A stretch of DNA of 52,860 nt from Bacillota bacterium (GTDB lineage: Bacteria > Bacillota > Clostridia > Peptostreptococcales > Anaerovoracaceae), in assembly GCA_030526355.1 (NCBI GenBank), contig JAUNDC010000019.1:1-52860 (forward strand), in the 5' to 3' direction. Position numbers and translations under genes: made by a program. This document shows, in pieces, positions 17,100 to 24,902 of this stretch; the first letter of the stretch is position 1; the number at the start of each line of letters is the position of its first letter. Under the pieces are notes generated by a model. The model worked only from the letters and a program-made list of their open reading frames with translations, did no database searches and was not told the DNA's origin.

Positions 17100-18222
17100 G
17101 GGGAAATAATCTTTTCACCCTCCACCTTGAATTTGGCTGTATTAAGGTAAATAAGGCAGAGCACTATTGAAACACATGTTGCTGCCGGAGGCACAAATCC
17201 CATCTCAAACAATGTTATTCCCGGGATTTTGCTCAGAAAATACGAAACCGGAACCCTCACACCGAATGTTGCAATCATACTGTGTATCAGCGAAAACAGG
17301 GAATATCCGCATCCGCTGAAAAACGAATTAACACAGAATATGAATGACAAGGCTACTCCAACCCATAACCCCTTCCTGGCACGTATCATTTTGCCTGCTC
17401 CGATATTCTGAGCTGTCATAACTGCAACAGCCGATGCAAACGAAGTCGGCACCAGCATTGCAAATACTATTATCTTCTCGTCTATTCCTACAGCTGCTGA
17501 AGCAACGAGCCCCATTGTATTTATCACCGCTGTTATTATAAGAAAAGAAATATTCACAAAAGCATCCTGAACAGCGATAGGATTTCCTATCTTAAGGATC
17601 CTCAAAGCTTGTCCACCCTTGAAGCCTATATATGATTTTGTAAAAGGCACGGGGAGCCCCTTTTTTATCATATATATAATCGCAGCGATAAAGCTTATAC
17701 CCTGCGCGGATATTGTGGCAGCTGCTGCTCCTGCCACCCCCATAGGGATAACTGCTATAAGCAGCAGATCTAACCGATATTTATCGCACAGGCAAGTGCC
17801 ACGAAATAAAGAGGGGTTCTGGAGTCTCCGAACCCACTGAAAACACCGCTGACTCCATTGTACCCTACTATAAATGGTATCCCAAACGAGCATATTGTCA
17901 CATATTTCACTGTGTACTCCACGGCTTCTTCCGGAGTCTGCATAATATATGTCACGGGTCTTGCAAGCAGAATCATTACTACAGTAAGCCCTGCAGCAAT
18001 AACAACAAACAGAGCTGTAAGATTTCCCACAGCTCTGCCTGCAGCTTCTTTTTTATCTGCCCCGATAAACTGTCCAATAACAACTGTCCCGCCTGTGCTT
18101 ATGCCTAACACTATTCCTGTTATCGTCTGCATCACCTGTCCACCGATAGCCGTTGCTGATACACACGCCGAATCTGTAAATCTGCCGATTACCAGCAGAT
18201 CAACCGCACCATCGTTGCTCAT
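17096..18222 (-). pseudogene. MATE family efflux transporter, decayed
   Basis: Two reading frames together encode a MATE exporter. 18222-17770 gives residues up to YFVALACAINIG and then TAG. The next frame resumes at LDLLLIAVIPMGVAGAAAA, the segment that normally follows directly, and runs to 17096. One added base near 17775 would restore the frame. Two more defects are inferred from the family layout. The first ~30 residues, including the first helix, are missing: the copy begins at AVDLLVIGRF, 12 bp after the dehydrogenase stop. Roughly 50 residues also appear lost between ALSFIFCV and NSFFSGCGYS. Total ~375 aa instead of ~450. A base-calling error could explain the frameshift but not the missing parts. 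Confidence 0.75.
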
Positions 18223-18234
18223 AAATCCCTGCCT

Positions 18235-19035
18235 TTAATAATAGTATTTCGAATCTCCCTTGTACTCCTGTATCGTATTTCCTCCGTCAACCACGAGAGC
18301 TTCGCCTGTAATATAAGAAGCCTCTCTTGATGCCAGGAATACTATGGCATTTGCTACTTCTCTGCCATCAGCACTTCTTCTCATTGGTGTATTAAGGCCT
18401 CCCTGGGCCTCGCTTTCTGTCTGTGATGCCGTACCTATCCAGCCCGGCAGCACGTTGTTAACTGTAATATTATACTTGCCTGCTTCTATTGCCAGCGAAC
18501 GGCTCATGCCGACAATTGCCGCTTTGGCAGCACTGTATGCAGCTTCTCCCGGATTGCTTACAACCGGACCTGTAACCGATGAAACATTGACAATTCTGCC
18601 GTAATTGTTATCTATCATATAAGGCAGAATTTCCTTCGTAACATTGAAGGTGATATTGAGATTTCTGTTTATGGAAAGATCCCAGCTTTCATAGGTTACA
18701 TCTGCAAAGTACGCGAAATCTTCTTCATCTCCTACTTGTGTCATGCCGGCATTATTTACCAGCACATCAATGTGACCAAAATCTCTTATTATTTCCCCGG
18801 CAATTTTTTTAACCTGCTGTCTGTCCATCAGATCAGCTATATACCCCTTGGCATCTATCCCTGATTTTTTCAGCTCCTCCGCACGATCGTATATCCTGTC
18901 TGTAGTGGAAATGATTGCTATCCTTCCTCCCAGTTCCCCCAGTATTGCGGCAGTATTGAAGCCTATCCCTGTATCACTGCCGGCACCTGTTACAACACAC
19001 ACCTGATTTTCAAAATTAACAAATGACTTTTTCAT
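18235..19035 (-). CDS. SDR family NAD(P)-dependent oxidoreductase
   Basis: 266 aa, classical short-chain dehydrogenase. Cofactor loop TGAGSDTGIG (16-25), NNAG (94-97), catalytic Ser in VSSVTG (~153), and Y167 and K171 in YSAAK. The C-terminus keeps the GEALVVDGG element. The glycine loop has one residue more than the common TGxxxGIG. Substrate unknown; hydroxysteroid or 3-oxoacyl-type chemistry are both possible. GGAGG lies six bases before the ATG. The decayed MATE gene follows at 12 bp, suggesting an old operon. Confidence 0.9.
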   Translation of the reverse strand: MKKSFVNFENQVCVVTGAGSDTGIGFNTAAILGELGGRIAIISTTDRIYDRAEELKKSGIDAKGYIADLMDRQQVKKIAGEIIRDFGHIDVLVNNAGMTQVGDEEDFAYFADVTYESWDLSINRNLNITFNVTKEILPYMIDNNYGRIVNVSSVTGPVVSNPGEAAYSAAKAAIVGMSRSLAIEAGKYNITVNNVLPGWIGTASQTESEAQGGLNTPMRRSADGREVANAIVFLASREASYITGEALVVDGGNTIQEYKGDSKYYY

Positions 19036-19104
19036 GATGTCCTCCTGCGTCTAAGCCTTATCTGTTCGTACTTACTATATTACCATAATTCATACTGCTG
19101 TGGT

Positions 19105-19138
19105 AAAAAAAAGACAGGCTCTCACCTGTCGAAAAAAA
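19105..19138 (-). terminator. Rho-independent terminator after the 37-aa gene
   Basis: GACAGG (19114-19119) pairs with CCTGTC (19126-19131). On the minus strand the stem is followed by eight T. An A/T-run on the other side would also let it work on the plus strand. Confidence 0.85.
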
Positions 19139-19170
19139 CTGTTTGTGTTTGTATTTCATTTGATAATCGG

Positions 19171-19284
19171 CTATTTGAGGCTTCCGCTGTAAACAATATC
19201 ATCAATTATTTCCGCACAGTCATTGAAGCTTTTTTTGAGCTTAAGCACTCGCTTGATGATAGCCATTTTTGTAGTTCTGCTCAT
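19171..19284 (-). CDS. Small protein, 37 aa, with own promoter and terminator
   Basis: An ATG at 19284, preceded by AAGAGGGA, opens a 37-codon frame ending at TAG. The product begins MSRTTKMAIIKRVLKLKKSF and ends DDIVYSGSLK. The N-terminal half is strongly basic (about nine Lys/Arg in 20 residues) with an amphipathic look. The C-terminal half is acidic. A TTGACA-17-TAAAAT promoter lies at 19324-19352 and a strong terminator at 19105-19138, so the transcript is about 210 nt and carries only this gene. I do not recognise the family. A membrane-active peptide, a small regulator, or an RNA gene with an incidental frame are all possible. Confidence 0.6.
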   Translation of the reverse strand: MSRTTKMAIIKRVLKLKKSFNDCAEIIDDIVYSGSLK

Positions 19285-19323
19285 TGTATCCCTCTTTTCT
19301 TATCTGCATTTAACTACAATAAT

Positions 19324-19352
19324 ATTTTAGTGCTTAATTTGCGGTATGTCAA
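19324..19352 (-). promoter_or_regulatory. Promoter of the 37-aa gene
   Basis: Minus-strand TTGACA (19347-19352), 17 bp, TAAAAT (19324-19329). The expected start is near 19317, about 33 bases before the ATG. Confidence 0.75.
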
Positions 19353-19365
19353 GCCGATTGATTAA

Positions 19366-20610
19366 CTAGTTTGCTGGTTTATTGTCACAACTTTGGTCTG
19401 TTTTCCATGTTTTCTGTAGCCATCTTGTCATGGACGAACCTCTCAGAGGGCCATCCACCAGAAGATCGTAGAGCTTAATCCAGAACGGTGCAACAAATGA
19501 CAGACCTGCAATAAGAGCACCGCCATAAAGCAGCAGATAGAATGCCAGTTTGTTTTCTGGACAGAGCCCATAAAGCGGCTGCAGGCACCCTGAGGAATAC
19601 AGCCAGATAAACGCAGCTGCCGAAATTACGATTGTAGCTCCATATATGATCACATTGCCGTGCTTTTTATAAATCAGCGACAGTACAGCAAACCATGCCA
19701 CTGTAAGGCATGAAATGAATCCTACATATAACCCGTAAAACTCAATGACGTACCTTAATGTCAGATGGAAAACGTACACCGGCATGGTGTTTACTCCTAC
19801 ATACGAAAGGAAGTTCTTCTTTGATGGTATTATATTCACCATAAGTGTAAGCCATCCGCATGCCAGCAGGAAGACTATTGCTCTGTAATAAAGGTCTTCC
19901 CACCATACGATACTGAAGCTATGTACAGATTCTTTGAGCAGGAACCATGAAGCGGCAGGTCCATGGTACATCAGTGCAAATGTCATCGCTACGAGAGCTG
20001 CCGCCAACAGCACAAGCACTGCCGGTTTTTTTCGAAGCTGCTGAACCCATGCCAGTCTTTCCTTGGAGCAATAATAGCCTATAAGGAAAAACGGGAAATA
20101 TGATGCAGCTCGTCCAAGCGCCAGATATGCGCCGAACTCCTGTATCTGCCCTGCCATGAAATACAGTACTATGCTGACAGGAAGCAGCCATTTGTATTTG
20201 CTCATATACTTCAGGAAAAATCTGAAGAAGAACAGAACAAACAGGAACCACAGTGCAAACGGCGGCGACAGGAATGAGAGATGTGCATTCCCGAAAAAAA
20301 ACATTCTGATGAAATAATAAATCACCGTGAACACCAGATATGGCCACATGAATGTGGAAAAAGCCGTCTCCTGCGCTCTGTCCGGCTTTTTGGAAAAGTA
20401 TCCCGACAGAAACATGAATGCCTGCATTACGAAAACATTTATTGTTATATATACGAAACCGCACAGCGTTTCCTTAGGAAATCCGCTGTTCAGAAAAAGC
20501 TCTCCGTACATGTTCCCGCACACCTTGGTAAAATGCGACATAGGGATACACAGAATAAGTAGCCCTCTGAAGGTATCGAACATATAATCTCTTTCTTTAG
20601 TATTACCCAT
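19366..20610 (-). CDS. Acyltransferase family integral membrane protein
   Basis: About 414 aa with ten or more hydrophobic helices. The N-terminal RDYMFDTFRGLLILCIPMSHF carries the usual early Arg and the catalytic-type His of acyltransferase_3 (OatA/WecH-like) proteins. Such proteins O-acylate cell-wall glycans, exopolysaccharide or lipids at the membrane; this one's substrate is unknown. The ATG at 20610 is used: AAGGA precedes it, and an earlier in-frame start at 20655 would lie inside the -10 element. Transcribed alone. Confidence 0.85.
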   Translation of the reverse strand: MGNTKERDYMFDTFRGLLILCIPMSHFTKVCGNMYGELFLNSGFPKETLCGFVYITINVFVMQAFMFLSGYFSKKPDRAQETAFSTFMWPYLVFTVIYYFIRMFFFGNAHLSFLSPPFALWFLFVLFFFRFFLKYMSKYKWLLPVSIVLYFMAGQIQEFGAYLALGRAASYFPFFLIGYYCSKERLAWVQQLRKKPAVLVLLAAALVAMTFALMYHGPAASWFLLKESVHSFSIVWWEDLYYRAIVFLLACGWLTLMVNIIPSKKNFLSYVGVNTMPVYVFHLTLRYVIEFYGLYVGFISCLTVAWFAVLSLIYKKHGNVIIYGATIVISAAAFIWLYSSGCLQPLYGLCPENKLAFYLLLYGGALIAGLSFVAPFWIKLYDLLVDGPLRGSSMTRWLQKTWKTDQSCDNKPAN

Positions 20611-20654
20611 AATCCTTCTCTCTTCTACATATTTTTTATAATGCCATATGTCCA

Positions 20655-20683
20655 ATTATATGCCCGGTCTGCACCAGTGTCAA
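20655..20683 (-). promoter_or_regulatory. Consensus promoter of the acyltransferase gene
   Basis: A perfect TTGACA (20678-20683), 17 bp, TATAAT (20655-20660) on the minus strand. Transcription should start near 20648, 38 bases before the ATG. Confidence 0.88.
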
Positions 20684-20759
20684 GGATGGCTGGATATCCA
20701 CAAGTGCAAACTTTACTTACATGATTACATACCCATATGCGATGCGAAAACACAAATAA

Positions 20760-20880
20760 GGGGCTGTCGCTTCACAGGGGTGTTGATACTCCGGAAGTAT
20801 CGAAACGATATTTCCCGCATAATAAAAAAAAGCTGTCACATGTCAACCACTAATTAAATAAAGTGCTAACGCGACAGCCT
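20760..20880. repeat. MITE-like 120-bp element with GGCTGTCGC ends
   Basis: GGGGCTGTCGC (20760-20770) and GCGACAGCC (20871-20879) are inverted ends flanked outside by A/T-rich AATA-type bases. A partial third copy AGCTGTCAC lies at 20831-20839. Ends of this form are common on transposon-derived elements in Firmicutes. No transposase is inside. Part of the element serves as the terminator of the desulfoferrodoxin gene. Confidence 0.35.
20823..20880 (-). terminator. Terminator after desulfoferrodoxin gene
   Basis: On the minus strand GGCTGTCGC pairs with the later GTGACAGC across a long A/T-rich loop and is followed by eight T (20823-20830). Confidence 0.6.
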
Positions 20881-20934
20881 ATTTTTTATCACATTCCAGT
20901 TGTCTGGCCACTGAAGCACATAAGCCCTACAGGC

Positions 20935-21309
20935 TTATTTCTTCCAGAGTCCGTGCAGGTTGCAGTAAGCGTATACTGCTTCAACTTCATCTCCATCACA
21001 GATAGCGAAGCATACTTCAGGTGCTGCTCCTGCTGCAAGTGTTTTTCTCTGGTTGCCCTGCTTGGTCTGCAGTGAAACCCATTCGATAAGATGTTCTTCT
21101 GTCATAGGATGTTCAACAGCGCCAACCTTAACAATAACCTTGTTTCCTTCTACAGTGTACTCAGGAACGTGCTTTTCAACTGCAGCGTCAACTGTTCCCG
21201 GTACCAGCTCTGTCATCTTCTGACCGCAGCACATTACAGGAACGCCTGCATCCTTTACCTTTGCGATAATATTACCGCAATGCTCGCAAATATAAAATTT
21301 CTGTTCCAT
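20935..21309 (-). CDS. dfx: Desulfoferrodoxin (superoxide reductase)
   Basis: 124 aa. N-terminal desulforedoxin domain with Cys ligands CEHCG and MCCGQ. C-terminal neelaredoxin domain with the iron ligands EKHVPEY, the AVEHPMTEEHLIEW His cluster and YAYCNLHG near the end. All expected ligands are present, so an active two-iron enzyme that reduces superoxide to peroxide is predicted. This fits an anaerobe coping with oxygen. The ATG at 21309 follows AAGGAAGGA; an in-frame start 33 bases upstream lacks a site. Single-gene transcript. Confidence 0.95.
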   Translation of the reverse strand: MEQKFYICEHCGNIIAKVKDAGVPVMCCGQKMTELVPGTVDAAVEKHVPEYTVEGNKVIVKVGAVEHPMTEEHLIEWVSLQTKQGNQRKTLAAGAAPEVCFAICDGDEVEAVYAYCNLHGLWKK

Positions 21310-21364
21310 AATTATATCCTTCCTTTCGCAATATATGTTCATAAAAAATAATTATCGTGATTAG

Positions 21365-21393
21365 ATTATATCACTCCATATTTTCCATGTAAA
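21365..21393 (-). promoter_or_regulatory. Promoter of the desulfoferrodoxin gene
   Basis: Minus-strand TTTACA (21388-21393), 17 bp, TATAAT (21365-21370), about 55 bp before the start. No clear operator palindrome is seen around it. Confidence 0.75.
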
Positions 21394-21464
21394 GTGAACT
21401 TGAACTGTTCTTAAAATCCGATGAAGCGAACCTAAGCGATTTCGCAATCAAATGAACTCTTTTC

Positions 21465-21986
21465 TTATTCATCCCATAAAATGATATGCCCTGAGTTCAA
21501 GGTTTTTCTCATATCTATTATTCGCTGATTTGATGAACCCCGAAATCTTAGTGAAATATCTCTTTTTTCTTCAATATATCTGCCATCCACCAGCACATCC
21601 GTCAGCTCAAGCAGCTGCTTTGTCACTTCGCAGCAACCGCGGCAATCTGCATCAGCAAGTTCTTCAAGAGTAAATCCTGTATATGCCCATACTGTTTTAT
21701 CATCATACCTTGCCTTCAGCTTCTGCAGCAGCGGCAACAGTGCCCGTTGGTTTTCCGGCTCAAAAGGCTCTCCACCAAGCAGAGTGAGCCCATCTATATA
21801 CGACGGCTCCAGCATATCCAGCAGTTCACGTTCTCTTTCCGCAGTAAAAACATCTCCGTAATCAAAATCCCACGTTTCGGGCTGAAAGCAGTTATGACAC
21901 ATATTTCTGCAGCCTGAAACAAAGAGTGTTACACGAACGCCGTTGCCGTTTGCTATATCACAGTTTTTGATTTCTCCGTAATGCAT
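21465..21986 (-). CDS. nrdG: Anaerobic ribonucleotide reductase activating protein (radical SAM)
   Basis: 173 aa, normal for NrdG. The radical-SAM cluster motif is SGCRNMCHNC (CxxxCxxC, residues ~25-33), followed by LLGGEPF, the SAM-binding GGE. It installs the glycyl radical on NrdD using a [4Fe-4S] cluster and S-adenosylmethionine. It lies 15 bp after nrdD on the same strand and is surely co-transcribed. Confidence 0.96.
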   Translation of the reverse strand: MHYGEIKNCDIANGNGVRVTLFVSGCRNMCHNCFQPETWDFDYGDVFTAERERELLDMLEPSYIDGLTLLGGEPFEPENQRALLPLLQKLKARYDDKTVWAYTGFTLEELADADCRGCCEVTKQLLELTDVLVDGRYIEEKRDISLRFRGSSNQRIIDMRKTLNSGHIILWDE

Positions 21987-22001
21987 CTCTATATCCGCCT
22001 C

Positions 22002-24161
22002 CTACAGGTGGAGTACTCTTTCCTTGATTTCCTGAGTTCTGCCCTGATTCCAGAATTCGGTTCCGATGTATCCGCAGGTACGTCTTGCCACATTCATCGT
22101 GTCCTGATCCTGATTGCCGCAGTTAGGGCATGTCCATACCAGTTTGCCGTCCTCTTCCTTTATCTCAATTTCTCCATCCCAGCCGCATACCTGGCAATAG
22201 TCGCTCTTGGTGTTGAGCTCTGCATACATGATATTGTCATAGATGTATTTTATGATTTCCAGCACTGCCTTGATGTTGTTCTGCATGTCCGGAACCTCCA
22301 CATAGCTTATTGCGCCGCCCGTGGAAAGTGCCTGGAACTGTGCCTCAAACTTCAGCTTCTCAAAGGCGTTGATATCCTCTGTTACGTGTACATGATAGCT
22401 GTTTGTGATGTAACCCTTATCCGTAACTCCTTCTATAACACCAAATCTGCGCTGCAGGCACTTGGCAAATTTATATGTTGTTGATTCCAGAGGAGTCCCG
22501 TATATGCCGAATGCTATCGTAGTTTCTGCCTTCCACTTCTCACATGCCTTGTTCATATACTCCATTACCTCGATGGCAAAAGGCGTAGCCGAAGGGTCTG
22601 TATGGGATTTGCCTGTCATATATTTCACACATTCACATAGTCCGGCATAGCCCAGAGATATAGTTGAATATCCCCCGTAAAGGAGCTTATCGATAGGCTC
22701 ACCTTTCTTCAATCTGGCGCATGCTCCGTACTGCCAGAGTATCGGTGCAGCATCAGAAAGGGTTCCCTTCAGTCGTTCATGTCTGCACATCAATGCTTTG
22801 TAACAGAGCTCAAGTCTTTCATCGAATATTTTCCAGAATTTCTCGATATTGCCGCCTGATGAAAGTGCGATGTCAACAAGGTTCAGCGTTACAACTCCCT
22901 GGTTGAATCTGCCGTAAAATTTATACTCACCGTTCTCGTCTTTCCATGGAGAAAGAGCACTTCTGCATCCCATAACCGGGAAGCAGTTTCCTTCCTTCAG
23001 CTCCTTCATCTTCTTCTCTGATATATAGTCAGGTACAAGTCTCTTGGCTGTGCACCTGGCGGCCATTTCAGTGAGATAGTAATATTTCGAATCGATATGG
23101 ATATTGTCTTCTTCAAGTACATAAATAAGCTTCGGGAACGCCGGTGTAACCCAGATTCCCTTTTCGTTTTTGACGCCCTGATATCTCTGCATCAGAACCT
23201 CTTCAATCACGAGAGCTAGGTCGTCCTTCTCCTGTGGCGATTTGGCTTCGTTCAGGTACATGAACACTGTAACAAACGGAGCCTGACCGTTTGTCGTAAG
23301 CAATGTAACAACCTGATACTGGATAGTCTGAACGCCTTTTTTGATTTCCTCTCTGAGCCTCATCTCCACCAGCTTATCTCTGTCTTCATCAGAAAGTATC
23401 ACGCCGGTCTGTCTACATTCCTCAGCAACGTTCTTCCTGATTTTCTCTCTGCTGACCTGTACAAACGGTGCCAGATGTGCCAGAGATATGGACTGTCCGC
23501 CATACTGATTTGATGCAACCTGCGCTATTATCTGCGTAGCGATATTGCACGCCGTTGAAAAGCTGTGTGGTCTCTCTATAAGCGTTCCTGTAATTACAGT
23601 ACCGTTCTGCAGCATATCTTCAAGATTAACGAGATCGCAGTTATGCATATGCTGCGCGAAATAGTCTGCATCATGAAAATGTATTATGCCTTCATTATGT
23701 GCTTCCACAATTTCCTCCGGAAGCAGCAGTCTGTTGGTCAGATCCTTTGATACTTCACCTGCCATGTAATCTCTCTGTGTCGAGTTGATTACAGGATTTT
23801 TGTTGGAGTTCTCCTGTTTGGCCTCCTCATTATTGCATTCAATCAGGCTGAGTATCTTATCATCAGTGGTATTCGACTGTCTTACCAGAGATCGTGTATA
23901 TCTGTAAGTTATATATGATTTTGCCACCTCGAATGCTCCATGAGCCATTATCTGGTGCTCCACCATATCCTGTACTTCCTCAACCACAGGCGAACGTCCC
24001 AGCTGTTCGCAGGACAGAACTACGCTCTCAGCAATCCTCTGTATCTGTACCGGTGTCATACGTTCTCTTTCGCCGACGGTTTCATTGGCCTTGGTAATTG
24101 CAACGATTATTTTGGTGATATCGAATATGGCTTCCGAGCCGTCTCTTTTTATTATTTTCAT
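22002..24161 (-). CDS. nrdD: Class III anaerobic ribonucleoside-triphosphate reductase
   Basis: 719 aa. N-terminal ATP-cone (~1-90; MKIIKRDGSEAIFD...), the catalytic barrel with the active-site Cys regions, and a C-terminal zinc site CQVCG...CPNCG. The glycyl-radical loop RRTCGYIG has its Gly near residue 697. It makes dNTPs from NTPs without oxygen. The ATG at 24161 is chosen because of the downstream AGG site and the MKIIKRDG start common in the family; an in-frame codon 33 bases upstream is unlikely. Controlled by the NrdR boxes just upstream. Confidence 0.96.
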   Translation of the reverse strand: MKIIKRDGSEAIFDITKIIVAITKANETVGERERMTPVQIQRIAESVVLSCEQLGRSPVVEEVQDMVEHQIMAHGAFEVAKSYITYRYTRSLVRQSNTTDDKILSLIECNNEEAKQENSNKNPVINSTQRDYMAGEVSKDLTNRLLLPEEIVEAHNEGIIHFHDADYFAQHMHNCDLVNLEDMLQNGTVITGTLIERPHSFSTACNIATQIIAQVASNQYGGQSISLAHLAPFVQVSREKIRKNVAEECRQTGVILSDEDRDKLVEMRLREEIKKGVQTIQYQVVTLLTTNGQAPFVTVFMYLNEAKSPQEKDDLALVIEEVLMQRYQGVKNEKGIWVTPAFPKLIYVLEEDNIHIDSKYYYLTEMAARCTAKRLVPDYISEKKMKELKEGNCFPVMGCRSALSPWKDENGEYKFYGRFNQGVVTLNLVDIALSSGGNIEKFWKIFDERLELCYKALMCRHERLKGTLSDAAPILWQYGACARLKKGEPIDKLLYGGYSTISLGYAGLCECVKYMTGKSHTDPSATPFAIEVMEYMNKACEKWKAETTIAFGIYGTPLESTTYKFAKCLQRRFGVIEGVTDKGYITNSYHVHVTEDINAFEKLKFEAQFQALSTGGAISYVEVPDMQNNIKAVLEIIKYIYDNIMYAELNTKSDYCQVCGWDGEIEIKEEDGKLVWTCPNCGNQDQDTMNVARRTCGYIGTEFWNQGRTQEIKERVLHL

Positions 24162-24191
24162 AGTACCTGTCCTTCCGGTTCGTTCTACATG

Positions 24192-24239
24192 CACCTATAT
24201 ATAGTGCATGCGCATTTATAATTATAGCATATGTTGTGC
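24192..24239 (-). promoter_or_regulatory. Pair of NrdR boxes over the nrdD promoter
   Basis: Box 1 (24192-24207, core CTATATATAG flanked by CAC/GTG) and box 2 (24224-24239, ATAGCATATGTTGTGC) match 12 and about 11 of 16 consensus positions. Their centres are 32 bp apart, the spacing known for NrdR pairs. Box 2 fills the promoter spacer and box 1 covers the start of the transcript, so binding of NrdR-(d)ATP should block initiation. No nrdR gene is in the window. Confidence 0.75.
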
Positions 24240-24248
24240 GGAAGTCAA
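24221..24248 (-). promoter_or_regulatory. nrdD promoter
   Basis: Minus-strand TTGACT (24243-24248), 16 bp, TATAAT (24221-24226), about 60 bp before the ATG. Confidence 0.78.
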
Positions 24249-24532
24249 TTTAATATAATGTATATGTTTGTTTTTTTGTGAAAGGGTTTTGGGAACTAGA
24301 CTATTATTCAATGCTTTTGGGAAAAGGGAATTGGAGAAGAGATGTGGAGTGCCGTAATATTACTTTTTGCACTTTCACATGGATTTTCACTTTTTTCGTC
24401 ATATTTTGTTATAAAAAAGTGAATTTCAGTTCTTAAAATAACCTCTGCGTCACACAAAAAGCAATATAGTTATCATTGCTCAAAGATTTGCAGCAACATA
24501 ATATGTGTCTAAACTGATTTATATAATTATAA
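24249..24532. other. Intergenic stretch without recognised gene
   Basis: AT-rich, with no frame that has both a plausible start site and coding character. Nothing beyond scattered A/T runs and short repeats of TTTTCAC/GTGAAA was seen. Confidence 0.5.
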
Positions 24533-24558
24533 ATAAAAAACAGCCTTAAATTATAAGG
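24533..24558 (-). terminator. Terminator of the EAL/DUF1294 transcript
   Basis: CCTTA (24544-24548) pairs with TAAGG (24554-24558), followed on the minus strand by CTGTTTTTT. A longer inverted repeat, TTTTCACTATTT with AAATAGTGAAAA (24570-24581, 24601-24612), lies just before it and may add a second hairpin. Confidence 0.6.
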
Positions 24559-24623
24559 ATTTATCCTCTTTTTCACTATTTACATATTGTTTTATTCTCA
24601 AAATAGTGAAAAGCATTGAGAAG

Positions 24624-24902
24624 TCAAATAACCATGATCCATACCACTGCAACGTGCAGCAACAGAAACAAAGGCACTAGAATACGGAACTTCCAGTGCC
24701 TGGTTTTATGTCGGAAGCATCGCATCCCTAAAAGTGCTCCAATGCTCCCCCCGGCAAAAGCTATTCCCAGCAGAGTTGCTTCAGATATACGCCACCTGCC
24801 GGAGGCGGCTCTTTTCTTATCGATGCCGTACATAATAAATGCAGCAATATTAATAACAACTAAATATACAAGAATTCCAATCATAAATTCAAATCTCATC
24901 AT
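24624..24902 (-). CDS. DUF1294 family small membrane protein
   Basis: 92 aa. The pattern YGIDKKRAASGRWRISEATLLGIAFAGGSIGALLGM is the hallmark of DUF1294, with hydrophobic helices at ~8-26, ~42-60 and ~73-92. Function not established. Its ATG overlaps the TGA of the EAL gene (ATGA) and it has no good ribosome site of its own, so it depends on translational coupling. Confidence 0.85.
   Translation of the reverse strand: MMRFEFMIGILVYLVVINIAAFIMYGIDKKRAASGRWRISEATLLGIAFAGGSIGALLGMRCFRHKTRHWKFRILVPLFLLLHVAVVWIMVI

Noticed and set aside
20656..20822. Riboswitch or long structured leader for the acyltransferase
   Set aside because: A perfect consensus promoter at 20655-20683 places the start downstream of this region, leaving only a 38-base leader.
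24570..24612. 12-bp-arm inverted repeat as the main terminator
   Set aside because: It has a 19-base loop and no U-run on the minus strand; the hairpin at 24544-24558 with six T fits better.
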